Part shown: positions 17,550 through 26,490 of the stretch, piece by piece
Numbering within the stretch: position 1 is the stretch's first letter
How the letters are laid out: the number at the start of each line of letters is the position of its first letter
Assembly: GCA_963801505.1 (NCBI GenBank)
Contig: CAWDEY010000026.1
Coordinates: 62,001 to 126,000, forward strand
DNA length: 64,000 bases
Direction: 5' to 3'
Origin: JAOUFP01 sp963801505
GTDB taxonomy: Bacteria > Nitrospirota > Thermodesulfovibrionia > Thermodesulfovibrionales > UBA6898
Notes under the pieces: generated by a model
What the model was told of the DNA's origin: nothing
The model's input: only the letters and a program-made list of their open reading frames with translations
The model's database searches: none
Position numbers and translations under genes: made by a program

Positions 17550-18374
17550 ATGTATTCCATGAACGCGTATTTTTTGAATGAGTTTCTCAAAACAGCCGTA
17601 ACAGCCGCCAGGCTTTCAGGGGACATTATCCTCAGGAACCTTGGACAACTCTCAACAGCAGACATACAGACCAAGCAGGCATTTGATTTTGTGACAAAGG
17701 TGGACAGATGGTCTGAGTCTGTTATCATGCAAATAATACGGGAGAAATTCCCGCACCATCTCTTTCTGTCAGAGGAGACCCTCAAGCAGGAAGCTGACGG
17801 CGATTTCAGGTGGATAATCGACCCCCTTGACGGCACAACAAATTATATCCACAGCTATCCGATGTTTTCAGTCTCAATAGCACTTGAATATCAAAACGAG
17901 ATCATCCTGGGAGTTGTGTTCGATCCTCTAAGGGACGAGCTTTTTCATGCTGTAAAAGGCGAGGGGAGTTTTCTGAACAACAAAAGGATATTTGTCTCCG
18001 ATATTACGCTTTCAGAAAAGAGCCTTATAGCAACAGGGTTCCCTTTTAAAATAAAGGAGATGATTGATCTTTATCTTGAGGCCTTCAGAAAAATATTCGA
18101 ACTTGTCAGCGATATCAGACGTGCGGGGTCAGCAGCTCTGGATTTTTCATATATAGCAGCAGGACGCTTCGAGGGCTTTTTTGAACTGAACTTAAGCCCA
18201 TGGGACATTGCAGCAGGCAGCCTGTTGATCAAAGAGGCAGGAGGAATTATTACTGATTTCGGTGGTGGGAGTGAATATCTTTCAACGGGTAATGTGGTTG
18301 CGGGAAATAATAAAATGCACGCCGAAATTCTGATGACAATAAGAGAGGTTTTCCAGGGATACGTTGAACGGTAA
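17550..18374 (+). CDS. suhB: Inositol monophosphatase family protein (SuhB-like)
   Basis: 274 residues. It carries the Mg-binding motifs of the family: SEE in the loop LFLSEETL (about 72), DPLDGTTNYIHSYP (about 90-103) and SPWDIAAGSLLIKEAGG (about 215-231). It hydrolyses inositol-1-phosphate or related sugar phosphates such as fructose bisphosphate or PAP. SuhB homologues also bind the transcription complex in some bacteria. Isolated, with palindromic elements on both sides; an upstream ATG at 17550 is followed by a second Met four codons in. Confidence 0.9.
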   Translation: MYSMNAYFLNEFLKTAVTAARLSGDIILRNLGQLSTADIQTKQAFDFVTKVDRWSESVIMQIIREKFPHHLFLSEETLKQEADGDFRWIIDPLDGTTNYIHSYPMFSVSIALEYQNEIILGVVFDPLRDELFHAVKGEGSFLNNKRIFVSDITLSEKSLIATGFPFKIKEMIDLYLEAFRKIFELVSDIRRAGSAALDFSYIAAGRFEGFFELNLSPWDIAAGSLLIKEAGGIITDFGGGSEYLSTGNVVAGNNKMHAEILMTIREVFQGYVER

Positions 18375-18418
18375 AATTAAGGTTCATTCTAAATAAGTTG
18401 AAAAAGGTGTAAGACCTG

Positions 18419-18572
18419 CTAGTGTAGTGTCTCTCAAATGACTGGTTTTATAAAATCTCCCCTTGCCCCTCTTTTTCAAAGAGGGGGAAATGCCTCCCTT
18501 TGGAAAAGGGAGGTTAGGAGGGATTTTCTGATGCTCGAAATAACACCATCTGTTTAAGAGACACTGCACTAG
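18419..18572. mobile_element. MITE-like element with nested palindromic repeat (copy 2)
   Basis: The 16-bp ends CTAGTGTAGTGTCTCT (18419-18434) and AGAGACACTGCACTAG (18557-18572) are inverted with one mismatch and enclose a copy of the AAATCTCCCC palindromic element (18452-18527). No coding capacity. The nested layout looks like one small element inserted in another. It is the main content of the 18375-18877 gap. Confidence 0.65.
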
Positions 18573-18877
18573 ATTCCCGCTTAAGATCTGCGGGAATGAC
18601 AAGCAAGGACATCCGCTTAGCCCACATTATTCATAAATTTCAGACAACTCTACCTGGAAGAAGGCGGGATGTAGTATTTGAGCGGATTTTTTTGCCGATA
18701 TTCCTACAGTATGTATAGAATTCAAGAGGCAAAAACCCTCGGAACGTAGTGAGAATGAGCGAAAATGCTATATTCCGACTTCCTCTGAACAGAGTCTATG
18801 AATTATGTGGGTTAATTCCGTCGTCATTGCAACACCTTTTTCTTTGCTTCTTTCTTGAAATTTATGCAACGTTAGGG

Positions 18878-19639
18878 TTAAAGCCCTGTGGGATGGTCGA
18901 TAAACTCCACTGGAATGCCGAACCTCTTTTGCAGCATATGCCCAACCGCCTTAACTCCAAGGGTTTCAGTAGCATAATGCCCTGCAAAGACCAGGTTGAC
19001 CTTCATCTCTTCAGCAAGGGTATACGCGCTGTGGGATGGTTCCCCTGTGAGGAAGGTATCTATATTGTATTTTTCAGCTTCATTGATGGCAAACCATCCG
19101 CCTCCGGAGACAACTCCGATGTTGCGGACTTTTTTGTTGAAACTGACAGCTGTTGATCTTGTCCCCAGCACTTTATCTGTTCTGGCTGTAAATTCCTCGA
19201 GGGAAAGTTCTTTTGCAGTCCTGCCCCAGTAGCTGATATTTTTCCCGTGGTATCTGCCGAATTCTCCCATTTTTTTGATTGACAGGAGTCTCAGCAGCTC
19301 TGCATTGTTGCCGTATTTGGGATGCCAGTCGAGCGGCAGGTGGCAGGCGTAAAGGGAAATCTCTGAATCAAGGAGTGACTTTATCCTGTTTCTCACAACT
19401 CCTTTGACAGATTTTAATCCGCCCCAGATAAGGCCGTGGTGCACCAGCAGAAAATCTATCTTCATTTGAGCTGCCTCTTTGAAGACATATTCACAGGCAT
19501 CCACAGCAAGCCCTATTTTTTGTACTGTCGTACTGCCTTCTACCTGCAGGCCGTTTGCGCTTTCGTCTTCGCTGAATTCCGACAGGCAGAGCCCGCTATC
19601 CAAAAAAGAGACAAGTTTATCACGCTGCAGACTTTTCAT
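18878..19639 (-). CDS. Nif3-like dinuclear metal centre protein
   Basis: 253 residues, near family length. Metal ligands of the NIF3/YbgI fold are visible: LLVHHGLIWGG (about 66-76), YACHLPLDWHP, GVVSGGGW, and the C-terminal FAGHYATETLGVKA (about 218-231). It forms hexameric rings; bacterial members are linked to GTP cyclohydrolase I type 2 annotations, but the reaction is unproven. Last gene of a minus-strand run behind lapAB (8-bp gap). Confidence 0.92.
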   Translation of the reverse strand: MKSLQRDKLVSFLDSGLCLSEFSEDESANGLQVEGSTTVQKIGLAVDACEYVFKEAAQMKIDFLLVHHGLIWGGLKSVKGVVRNRIKSLLDSEISLYACHLPLDWHPKYGNNAELLRLLSIKKMGEFGRYHGKNISYWGRTAKELSLEEFTARTDKVLGTRSTAVSFNKKVRNIGVVSGGGWFAINEAEKYNIDTFLTGEPSHSAYTLAEEMKVNLVFAGHYATETLGVKAVGHMLQKRFGIPVEFIDHPTGL

Positions 19640-19647
19640 CTGTCTGG

Positions 19648-20961
19648 TTATGCCTTGCAGGCGCCTTCGAGGTTAAGCTGAAACGTACTCCAGAGCTTGC
19701 AGTCAGGGCATCTCCCTGACCATTCATCAGCAGTATGGCCGCATTGTTGGCAGCAGTAAGGCAGCTTTAGTGAAAACTTGATATCAACTGCTTTTTTGAA
19801 TTCCTGCACAGCCTTCTCAGGCTGGTTTTTCCGCATATAGAGATTGCCGAGGACCTGGTGCAGGTCAGGGTAGGATAATCCTGCTGTGTCGATTCCAGTA
19901 AGGATTTCAAAGGCATCGTCGACCATCTCCAGCCTGTAGAAGAGCTTGCCGAGGAAGAACTTTATCACAGGGTCGTTCGGTTTTTTCGAGATGCTGTTTT
20001 TATAGATACTGATCAGCCTTGAGGGCTCTCCCAGGCTTATGAGCAGGTCTTCCAGTCTGGCCAGGATTATTGTTGAATGGGTGTCTGAAAAGGCCTTTTC
20101 AAGGATATTGACCGCCTCTTCGCTGTCGCCTTCTATGACCATGACCTCTGCAAGCCCCAGTATCGCGGGCAGGAAGTCTTTATCCAGGCGCAAAACTGTC
20201 TTGAAGGCCTTCTTGGCCTTTTCAAGCTGGTTGCTCTCTATGCTGTATCTGCCGTATTCGTATTTGTAACCTATCAGGTTCTGACTTTCGCGCTTTTTGT
20301 CTTTTTCGCTATGTTCATGCTTGAGGATGGACTTTTGAAGATAGACGAGGTCGTCCCACTGCCCCTGTCTTTCCAGTATGCCGCGTTTTTTGTACATGGC
20401 TGTCAGGTTGTTGTCATCAATATCCAGAATATCTTCAAGGTATTTCATGGCCTCTGCCCAACGGCCTGTCTTTTCCATGAGGCCTTCAAGGGCAAAAAGG
20501 GTCTCGAGCTTTTTGGGTCTGATATTCCTGGCCTTCTGGTAATAGGTATTTGCCTTCTGGTACTCATCTTCAGCTGCAGCTATATCTCCGAGTCTCAGCA
20601 AGGCGTCAATATGATCAGGCTTTTCTTTGAGTATGTCCTCAAGCGCGTCTCTTGCAGCCTCTTCATTATGCGCAAGCAGGGCATTTAGGGCCTTGGAGTA
20701 AAGCTCCTGCACCTTTACGGCCTGTTTTTGTTCTTTCTGGTACTGCCACTTCTCAATAAATTTTCTTGTGTCGCGGATGGCGAATACAAAGAGCGTTACC
20801 AGAAAGCCTATTGCGCTGGAAAGCAGTATAAGGGCTATTTTGGGAAGCTCGTAGACAGCGCCAAAAGGGACTTTTATAGTAGTGACCTCATGATTGTGAA
20901 TGGCAAAGAGGGAGACTACTCCAAAAAATATAACAATAATAAAAATCGATAGCTTGTCCAT
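19648..20961 (-). CDS. lapB: LapA-LapB fusion: membrane-anchored TPR protein with zinc ribbon
   Basis: 437 residues. Residues 1-70 hold two membrane helices with AIHNHEVTTIKVPFGAVYEL between them, the LapA/DUF1049 pattern. A short linker leads to about eight TPR repeats (90-400), and the protein ends with a rubredoxin-like CxxCG-CPDC module. That TPR plus C-terminal rubredoxin layout is LapB (YciM), which in E. coli guides FtsH-dependent LpxC turnover and LPS assembly. In E. coli lapA and lapB are separate adjacent genes; here they are one. Start overlaps the end of rlmH by one base. Points to an LPS-bearing outer membrane. Confidence 0.85.
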   Translation of the reverse strand: MDKLSIFIIVIFFGVVSLFAIHNHEVTTIKVPFGAVYELPKIALILLSSAIGFLVTLFVFAIRDTRKFIEKWQYQKEQKQAVKVQELYSKALNALLAHNEEAARDALEDILKEKPDHIDALLRLGDIAAAEDEYQKANTYYQKARNIRPKKLETLFALEGLMEKTGRWAEAMKYLEDILDIDDNNLTAMYKKRGILERQGQWDDLVYLQKSILKHEHSEKDKKRESQNLIGYKYEYGRYSIESNQLEKAKKAFKTVLRLDKDFLPAILGLAEVMVIEGDSEEAVNILEKAFSDTHSTIILARLEDLLISLGEPSRLISIYKNSISKKPNDPVIKFFLGKLFYRLEMVDDAFEILTGIDTAGLSYPDLHQVLGNLYMRKNQPEKAVQEFKKAVDIKFSLKLPYCCQQCGHTADEWSGRCPDCKLWSTFQLNLEGACKA

Positions 20962-21398
20962 CAGTGGTGATAACCCCTTTTATGCATTATTGTAAAAGAC
21001 CGGAAAAGCTGTTCAAGGAAAACCAGGCGTGACATCTCGTGTGTAAAGGTCATCTTCGACAGAGAGAGGGTCTTTTGCGCCTTTTTCTTTACTTCCTCCG
21101 ACACCCCGTAGGCCCCGCCCAGGACAAAATTGACCGAAGGTTTATTCCCTATATATTCCGCAAATTCAACAGAGGTCAGGGTCTCCCCTTTTTCGTCAAG
21201 AAGTGTGTAAGGCTCCTGGAGTTTCAATATCCTCTCTCCTTCTTTTTCGACCGTCTTCATAACGTCCCTGCCTTTTTCTTCCTTTATCTCGAGTATGCTG
21301 ATATCAGCATAGGGCCTCGAAAGCTTAAGATACTTATTAATGCCTTCAAGGATGAATTGCTCTTTTGTCTTTCCCGGCCATATCAATCTTATCTTCAT
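20961..21398 (-). CDS. rlmH: 23S rRNA (pseudouridine1915-N3)-methyltransferase RlmH
   Basis: 145 residues, close to the usual 155. N-terminal MKIRLIWPGKTKE, then YTLLDEKGETLTSVEFAEYI, the AdoMet knot FVLGGAYGVSEEV and the closing SRLVFLEQLFRSFTIMHKRGYHH, all diagnostic of YbeA/RlmH. It modifies helix 69 of the large subunit. It overlaps rsfS by 53 bp, and the same pairing is common in bacteria. Confidence 0.95.
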   Translation of the reverse strand: MKIRLIWPGKTKEQFILEGINKYLKLSRPYADISILEIKEEKGRDVMKTVEKEGERILKLQEPYTLLDEKGETLTSVEFAEYIGNKPSVNFVLGGAYGVSEEVKKKAQKTLSLSKMTFTHEMSRLVFLEQLFRSFTIMHKRGYHH

Positions 21399-21741
21399 CG
21401 ATTTCTATTGTCTTTGCATCCATCCAGAGTTTCTCAAGATTGTAATATGCCCGTGTCTCTTTTTCAAAGACATGGATTATGACATCTACGTAATCAAGCA
21501 GTATCCAGTGGCTGTAGGCAGCTCCCTCTACCCCGAGGGGCTTGACGCGTTTATGGGCAAACTCCTGTTCTATAAATTCTGCAATGGCTTTTACCTGGGT
21601 TGTACTTTCTCCGGAACAGATCACGAAATAGTCAGCAATAACTGTCAGGCCGGACAAATCAAGGATTGTAACATCAAGGGCCTTTTTATTGAGCGCTGCT
21701 TCTGCTGCCTGGATGGCTAAATCTCTACTTTTTAAAGGCAT
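21346..21741 (-). CDS. rsfS: Ribosomal silencing factor RsfS
   Basis: 131 residues. DUF143/Iojap pattern: KKALDVTILDLSGLTVIADYFVICSG, QVKAIAEFIEQ, GVEGAAYSHWILLDYVDVIIHVF and the final YYNLEKLW. It binds L14 and blocks subunit joining in starvation. Downstream of nadD and overlapping rlmH, the classical nadD-rsfS-rlmH order. Confidence 0.95.
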   Translation of the reverse strand: MPLKSRDLAIQAAEAALNKKALDVTILDLSGLTVIADYFVICSGESTTQVKAIAEFIEQEFAHKRVKPLGVEGAAYSHWILLDYVDVIIHVFEKETRAYYNLEKLWMDAKTIEIDEDKIDMAGKDKRAIHP

Positions 21742-21789
21742 TCCCTCCTACCGGATATCTTCTTCATTCAATTCCCTTACAAATAAAGT

Positions 21790-22434
21790 TTATTTAGAAA
21801 TTATATAAGATTCAACGTTCTCTGGCAACAGGTATTTTATGCAGGAGCCTTTTTTGACTGACTTCCTGATGTCTGTTGAAGAAATATCCATGGGCGTTAC
21901 CTTAGCGAGGAACACTTTTTTGCTGTTTTGCAGGGGAGTCCCGCATGGTTCCCCGCGACCCTTCTGTCCAGAGCGGCCAAACCGGGCCCTTTGATGTCCA
22001 GATAGGGTGAACCAAGCAGATCCTCAAAGTTATTGCCGGGCCTTGAAAGCACGATAAAGTTTGTCAGCGACATGAGCCTTTCCGGTTCCCGCCAGTTGGG
22101 GATATCAAGAAATGCGTCTATGCCGAGTAAGAAGTAGAAATCGACGTCAGCATATTTTTTCAGCAGCAGCTCCAGGGTATTGACTGTATAGGACTTGCCG
22201 GGCCTGACACATTCGATATCAAGGACCTCGAAATATGGATTGTCTCTGACAGCCATCCTGACCATTTTATAGCCTGTGTTTTGCCTCTGCCAGATCTTTG
22301 CTTTTAAGCGGAGGGTTGCCTGAAGGTATAAAAAATATCCTCTCCAGACCGAACATTGTCCTGATCTCCTCAGCAGACCTGAGATGCCCGTAATGTATCG
22401 GATTGAATGTGCCGCCGAAGATGCCTATCTTCAT
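21790..22434 (-). CDS. nadD: Nicotinate-nucleotide adenylyltransferase NadD (frameshifted)
   Basis: From ATG 22434 the frame gives GIFGGTFNPIHYGHL, the nucleotidyltransferase signature, and IPSGNPPLKSKDL. An extra base near 22274 shifts into MVRMAVRDNPYFEV, SYTVNTLELL and FLLGIDAFLDIPNW. A second shift near 21930 leads to VTPMDISSTDIR and a TAA at 21790. Full length 215 residues, as expected. It makes deamido-NAD from NaMN. The gene is normally essential and only two single-base indels separate it from a full frame, so a sequence error is likely. Confidence 0.88.
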
Positions 22435-22454
22435 CTGAGAGCTCTTGCCATAAG

Positions 22455-22862
22455 TTAAGGCTTATGGACCTTCAGGCCTTCGATTTTCCTGAAGTCTTTC
22501 TCGTCGTAGGTGAAGACCGCGCTGATGCCCTTCTCTAATCCCCAGTAGCCCATAACAGCATCGGCAAATTTTATGTTCTTTTCTTCATAAACTGCTATCG
22601 CCCGCTTAAAAACATTTTCCATATCACAGATAATCTCAGGAGTGTTTAATAGAGCTTCTACAAAATCCCGTACTGTCCTTTTTAGGAAGTTTGTAATATT
22701 TTTCCAAAATCCAGACGGTTTCAAGGACAGCGACAGGGAGAATATAAAGCATCAGTTCCTTGTTTTTGGCCCTATCAAGGAGCCTTATACAGGCCTCTCT
22801 CTGCTTGTCGTCGTCTTTTACTGCAAGTCTGATGATTATGTTTGTATCAACTAACTGCTTTT
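22455..22862 (-). pseudogene. vapC: PIN-domain toxin VapC, frame-disrupted
   Basis: The N-terminal part LVDTNIIIRLAVKDDD (from about 22852) and the C-terminal part NIKFADAVMGYW plus VFTYDEKDFRKI are in different frames, with the shift in a run of A near 22690. The PIN acidic residues (VDTN Asp, FADA Asp, TYDEKDF Asp) are all present. No in-frame start codon is seen; the start probably overlaps the antitoxin stop. VapC toxins cleave initiator tRNA or rRNA. One or two indels would restore it. Confidence 0.75.
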
Positions 22863-23108
22863 TGCACGTTCTTTCATCGCCTCTTCAGTGGCTTTTTCTA
22901 TCATTTCTTCAATAGTAATATCAAGAGGAGGCAATGTCCCGATAAAGTCATAAATCGTCTTGCCTTTTTTTATGACTATCCTGCCTTTTTCTTCTTCAAT
23001 CACCAGGGCATCGCCGACATTTATGCCCAGATGCTGCCTGATATTTTTTGGCAGAGTAATTTGACCTTTGGGTAAGACTTTGACTGCCTGCATAACTTCC
23101 TCCTGCAA
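22851..23108 (-). CDS. vapB: AbrB/SpoVT-type antitoxin VapB
   Basis: 85 residues, AGGAGG before the start. The swapped-hairpin AbrB domain covers about 8-50: VLPKGQITLPKNIRQHLGI, DALVIEEEKGRIVIKK. The C-terminal helix IEEMIEKATEEAMKERA would bind the toxin. It overlaps the PIN toxin, the usual autoregulated vapBC order. Confidence 0.88.
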   Translation of the reverse strand: MQEEVMQAVKVLPKGQITLPKNIRQHLGINVGDALVIEEEKGRIVIKKGKTIYDFIGTLPPLDITIEEMIEKATEEAMKERAKSS

Positions 23109-23226
23109 TACACTTTATTCCTACTTCTTATGTTAGTAGGAAAAGGGCCTGATGTCAACCTAAGTGGATCACATAAGAAAGATTGGGCGGCTGCCTGTTT
23201 GAAGGGCTTTAGCGGCCATTTTGAAT

Positions 23227-23255
23227 GCATGGCCTGCCTTGCCGGCAGGCCATGC
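23227..23255. terminator. Perfect 12-bp hairpin
   Basis: GCATGGCCTGCC (23227-23238), loop TTGCC, GGCAGGCCATGC (23244-23255). No T run on either side. It lies just behind the peptidase gene and may end its transcript. Confidence 0.45.
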
Positions 23256-23261
23256 TAATAT

Positions 23262-24183
23262 CTAATCTCCAGAGCCGAAATTGCCTGTATCGACCCATTC
23301 GTTTTTAATCAGGGACCACCAGTCATCCGCAAGGCCTTTAAGGACATAGTCATACGGCAGCCAGCCGTAGCCCTGATCTCCCCAGTCAGTGCCCCACGAA
23401 TTCCTGATCAAAAGCGCTCCGATAGTCTCCTTTGAGCCCGAAGCCGTGTTCTTTATCTTCATCTTGTCGTCATAGCCTGCGGCCACAATCGCATGGCCCC
23501 CCTCAATCGTTTCGCCTTTTGTGGGATAAGGGATTTTGCCGGTGTTGTCAGCCTGACTTATTGAGCTGTATACTGTAAAGCCGAACATTGAGGGCAGATC
23601 CGGCCGCAAGGTTTGTCCTGATCTGGGTCAGCAGGGCCTTTGCGTCAGTGCCGGGCGGGTCCAGCCTGTAATAACTCATCGCCTGATAATTCTGTCCAAA
23701 GGCGTAGCAGAAGCTCGAAGGCTCCTTGTCGAAGTCCGCGACCTTGTACGGCCAGTATTCTTCAGGCGGGACCCCAAAGAGGACAAGCGCCCCCATGGTC
23801 GACCTCAGAAACGCGCCGGTGTCACCCTTTGAGTGGATAAGGCTTCTTGTTACCTTATAGAGAAAAAGCCGCGAGGCGTCTATGTGCTTTCCAAAGGCCC
23901 TTTTTTCAAAGTATTCGACAATCCCTACCCCGGCGTGCGCTGTGCAGGAACCTAAGTTGCCCTGGTCTTCTACAGGAGAAAACCAGGGCCTTAGGTCAAC
24001 CAAGGCCGGCATCGCCTTGCCCCTCCTTGCAATGCCGACCTTGGAAAGCATGGCCTTTACCGAATCCTTCTGCCCCAGGTTCTGCAGACTTTTAGAGAGT
24101 TTGTCATATTCTATTGTCTGGTCCCTGAAGTCCGGATAGTCCGGCAGCCATCCCATCCCCCGATGCTCAATAACTTCACTCAC
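23262..24183 (-). CDS. Papain-like C1 family cysteine peptidase (frameshifted)
   Basis: About 306 residues. The catalytic Cys80 lies in QGNLGSCTAHA, preceded by VDLRPWFSPVEDQ; the His lies in GGHAIVAAGYDD and the Asn in IRNSWGTDWGDQGYGW, so the triad is complete. One extra T near 23603 (GGATCTGCC for GGACTGCC) splits the gene. There is no signal peptide and no obvious prodomain, as in bacterial and archaeal C1 proteins of this type. Downstream of a lipoprotein and a small helical protein on the same strand. Confidence 0.88.
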
Positions 24184-24395
24184 TGATTTCCCCTCCCTTT
24201 GACTCGCCCCAATAGAAAATTCGCGCTTCTAATGGGGGTTAAAGTTCCCATTTCAAGACGCGGATTTATTCCCGCCTGTCATATCCCCTTCTGCGTTAAA
24301 ATCAGGACTGACCTTCACCTCCTTTCAGGCATGAACCATAAAAAGCGCTAACTATTCTTAATACAACATGAAAAACTTGACCCTTTTGCTGCGTC

Positions 24396-24749
24396 TTATA
24401 TTGCAAATTTTAGACTTTTAATCCCGCCACTCACCGCTGTGTCTAAAGCTTTATTTAGCACGTCAATAGCAGCGTTAATGGCCTGCTGAACTGCAACTGC
24501 ACCTAAACCCTCAACTGCAAGCAAGACGGCTTTCATACTCAGCTTATATTGCTCAACAAGGAACTGGGCTTCTTCAGGTGTGATTTTATTGTCTTCAGTC
24601 ATCTCCTGGATATGCTGAAGATTGATAATATACTGCTGAAACTCATGGGTCGCATATAAAGAGGCTTTTTGACCGCCCTTTGAAAGAAATGGCAATGCGG
24701 CTTGAAGCATGTCGGTGACAACTTTTGATATATTGAAGTCAAAGGCCAT
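24396..24749 (-). CDS. Hypothetical helical protein in the peptidase-lipoprotein cluster
   Basis: 117 residues, GGAGCG eight bases upstream. Mostly alpha-helical, with an Ala/Val-rich C-terminal half (VLLAVEGLGAVAVQQAINAA) that is amphipathic rather than a clear membrane segment. No family recognised. It lies 16 bp behind the lipoprotein gene and about 210 bp ahead of the C1 peptidase, so the three probably form one transcript. Confidence 0.55.
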   Translation of the reverse strand: MAFDFNISKVVTDMLQAALPFLSKGGQKASLYATHEFQQYIINLQHIQEMTEDNKITPEEAQFLVEQYKLSMKAVLLAVEGLGAVAVQQAINAAIDVLNKALDTAVSGGIKSLKFAI

Positions 24750-24765
24750 GTCACGCTCCTTTCTT

Positions 24766-25209
24766 TTATTTTAGAGCTTTCTTTGCAACTTCCAGCGTGA
24801 GAATTGCGCGGAATATTACATCGAATGAAGTCTCGGTTATTGGAATTGTGTATGCCGTCAGCCCAACTGTCCTGTGCTGGTCTTCCAGACTGTCGTATTT
24901 TTCCATCAGAGCCTTGATTTGGCCTTCAGTTTTCTCATTTTGGGCTGTTGCACCGGCACGGATTAAAAGGCTTTTCACCGCCACTTTTGAATCATCGTAG
25001 AATTGTATGTAATGCTTGTAGTCCTCTTTGTCGCTCCCTCCCTGCCTTTCTATTTTTACAAAAAAGGCCGTAGTGTTCTTTTGTAATTCTGTGATACCTT
25101 TGTCAATGCGTTCGTCATATGGCGCTATAAGTGTAACGTGAGCACATGAAGCAAGGACCATACACAAAATCGTCAAAGAAACGACAACACGCAGGTTTAC
25201 TTTTTTCAC
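24766..25209 (-). CDS. Predicted lipoprotein
   Basis: 147 residues. Signal peptide with lipobox LASC; Cys22 would be lipidated. The mature part is mixed charged helix (RIDKGITELQKNTTAFF, EGQIKALMEKYDSLED). No domain recognised. First gene of the minus-strand cluster with the helical protein and papain-like peptidase. A palindrome CTACTCAAACGAGTAG lies 78 bp upstream of its start. Confidence 0.7.
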   Translation of the reverse strand: MKKVNLRVVVSLTILCMVLASCAHVTLIAPYDERIDKGITELQKNTTAFFVKIERQGGSDKEDYKHYIQFYDDSKVAVKSLLIRAGATAQNEKTEGQIKALMEKYDSLEDQHRTVGLTAYTIPITETSFDVIFRAILTLEVAKKALK

Positions 25210-25286
25210 TCTTCCCCCTCCTTACAGCGAGATTGCTTAAATGAGCAAGATTGTTTTTTTATAACACAGTTATCAAGAAATGTAAG

Positions 25287-25302
25287 CTACTCAAACGAGT
25301 AG
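25287..25302. promoter_or_regulatory. Palindromic box A (CTACTCAAACGAGTAG)
   Basis: Six-base perfect arms with a 4-base centre. The same sequence, with one or two arm mismatches, lies at 25679-25694 and 34869-34884 inside the long direct repeats. Looks like a dimeric regulator site ahead of the lipoprotein gene. Confidence 0.55.
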
Positions 25303-25401
25303 TAAGACAATTAAGGCAGTTGTTTAGACTGCATTGCTGAGATTACCCTCCTCAATAGCCTCAGCAAATACCAATATGCAAAACCTGACCCATCCAGATT
25401 C

Positions 25402-25510
25402 TTAAATGGATAGCGTGCGTATTCCTCGTGGTCTTGCCACGGGGTTCGCGAGCGAATAAAAATAAAAGAATTTCCTTGCATTAGATTCCCTGCGGTCTCT
25501 GCCGCAGGGT
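25402..25510. repeat. Dispersed repeat, AATGGATAGCGAG family, copy 3
   Basis: CTTAAATGGATAGCGTGCG, hairpin CTCGTGGTCTTGCCACG, TTCGCGAGCGAATA, tail TTTCCTTGCATTAGATTCCC. Closest to the copy at 10020. Confidence 0.65.
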
Positions 25511-25561
25511 AGATCAATGGATAGCTCATTATTACCTCCTCTCTTTCTTCCCCCGCTCCCG

Positions 25562-25743
25562 ATAAACTCTTGTTTGTTCGATGCCCTGCCTGTTGGTCTT
25601 GCAGGTGACAGAGAAACTTGCCAAATGCAAAACTTTGCCGGGCTTATTTTTATAGCATACTAAGGGAGAAAAAGAGAGCTACTCAAACGAGTGGGTAGGT
25701 AATTTTCGGGGACAGGGTCGCATTTCTGACCTTTCTCTCGAAT
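25562..25743. repeat. Long direct repeat, left copy (flanks DUF11 gene)
   Basis: About 182 bp, matching 34752-34933 at an offset of 9190 bp with only a one-base gap late in the alignment. Shared landmarks: ATGCCCTGC, GGTCTTGCAGGTGAC, CCAAATGCAAAACTTT, TTTTTATAGCATACTAAGG, the box AGCTACTCAAACGAGTG and GGGTCGCATTTCT. Non-coding. Confidence 0.8.
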
Positions 25744-26490
25744 CTTGGGACATGCCACGGCTGAGAGCAATGGAGAGAGCACCTCTCACTGCTAAAATTA
25801 AATTTTGTGCTCCGCTCTCATGTGCTCATAGTACACCGCACGGGTTTCCACTTTTCACAACTGTTCAGTACGTCCCGTAACTTTACGAATCTGCCATGTC
25901 CCGGGATGAGCTCTTGCATTGGATGAGGATCGATATCATATTTTTACTCGTGTGAAATCCCAGTAGAACCTTCATCGATATCGACCTCAGAAAAAGTGCG
26001 CCGGAATTCTCAGCGTGCGATGAAATTTTTACCGACGAGGTCGCAGGTATTTATAAATGAAATTATTGAGGATTACCGAGACAAATGAGTATAACTACTA
26101 AAGGCGCGAAGGTTATCTCCTACCTCTGGTTGTACGACAGGCTATGCAATAAGCACTTTAAGCTTCTGAAGGTTGAAGGAGTAACCGACGCGGTATGCAC
26201 CAACCGTATGGGACCTCGCTGTGGGGATCTCGCTCCAAGCCTTTACATCCATCCAGCTTCCATGAGGTCCGAGGCGGCGAACACAAACTCTAGTGTGTCA
26301 GTGAAGAAAGAGACCATGGGAAATTCCTTGCTATAGTCAAATCTGGATTGGATGAAAAATCGATAAGATGGAAAATATTTGCTTAAATTCGTATACTCTG
26401 TGATCACGTTTTTATCGTAACAACAGCGCATCAGTAATTTGTGCAAATAGCTCTATGCGAAATGAGAATAAACCCGGAGGACTGCTTATT
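25744..26490. other. Long leader/intergenic region before the DUF11 gene
   Basis: About 750 bp without a credible gene. It contains small inverted segments such as GATCGATATC/GATATCGA (25925-25985). A short frame at 26085-26336 has no ribosome site or protein-like features. It may hold the promoter and 5' leader of the giant gene. Confidence 0.35.

Noticed and set aside
26085..26336. 83-codon frame in the DUF11 leader
   Set aside because: No ribosome site, no protein-like features, overlaps inverted repeats.
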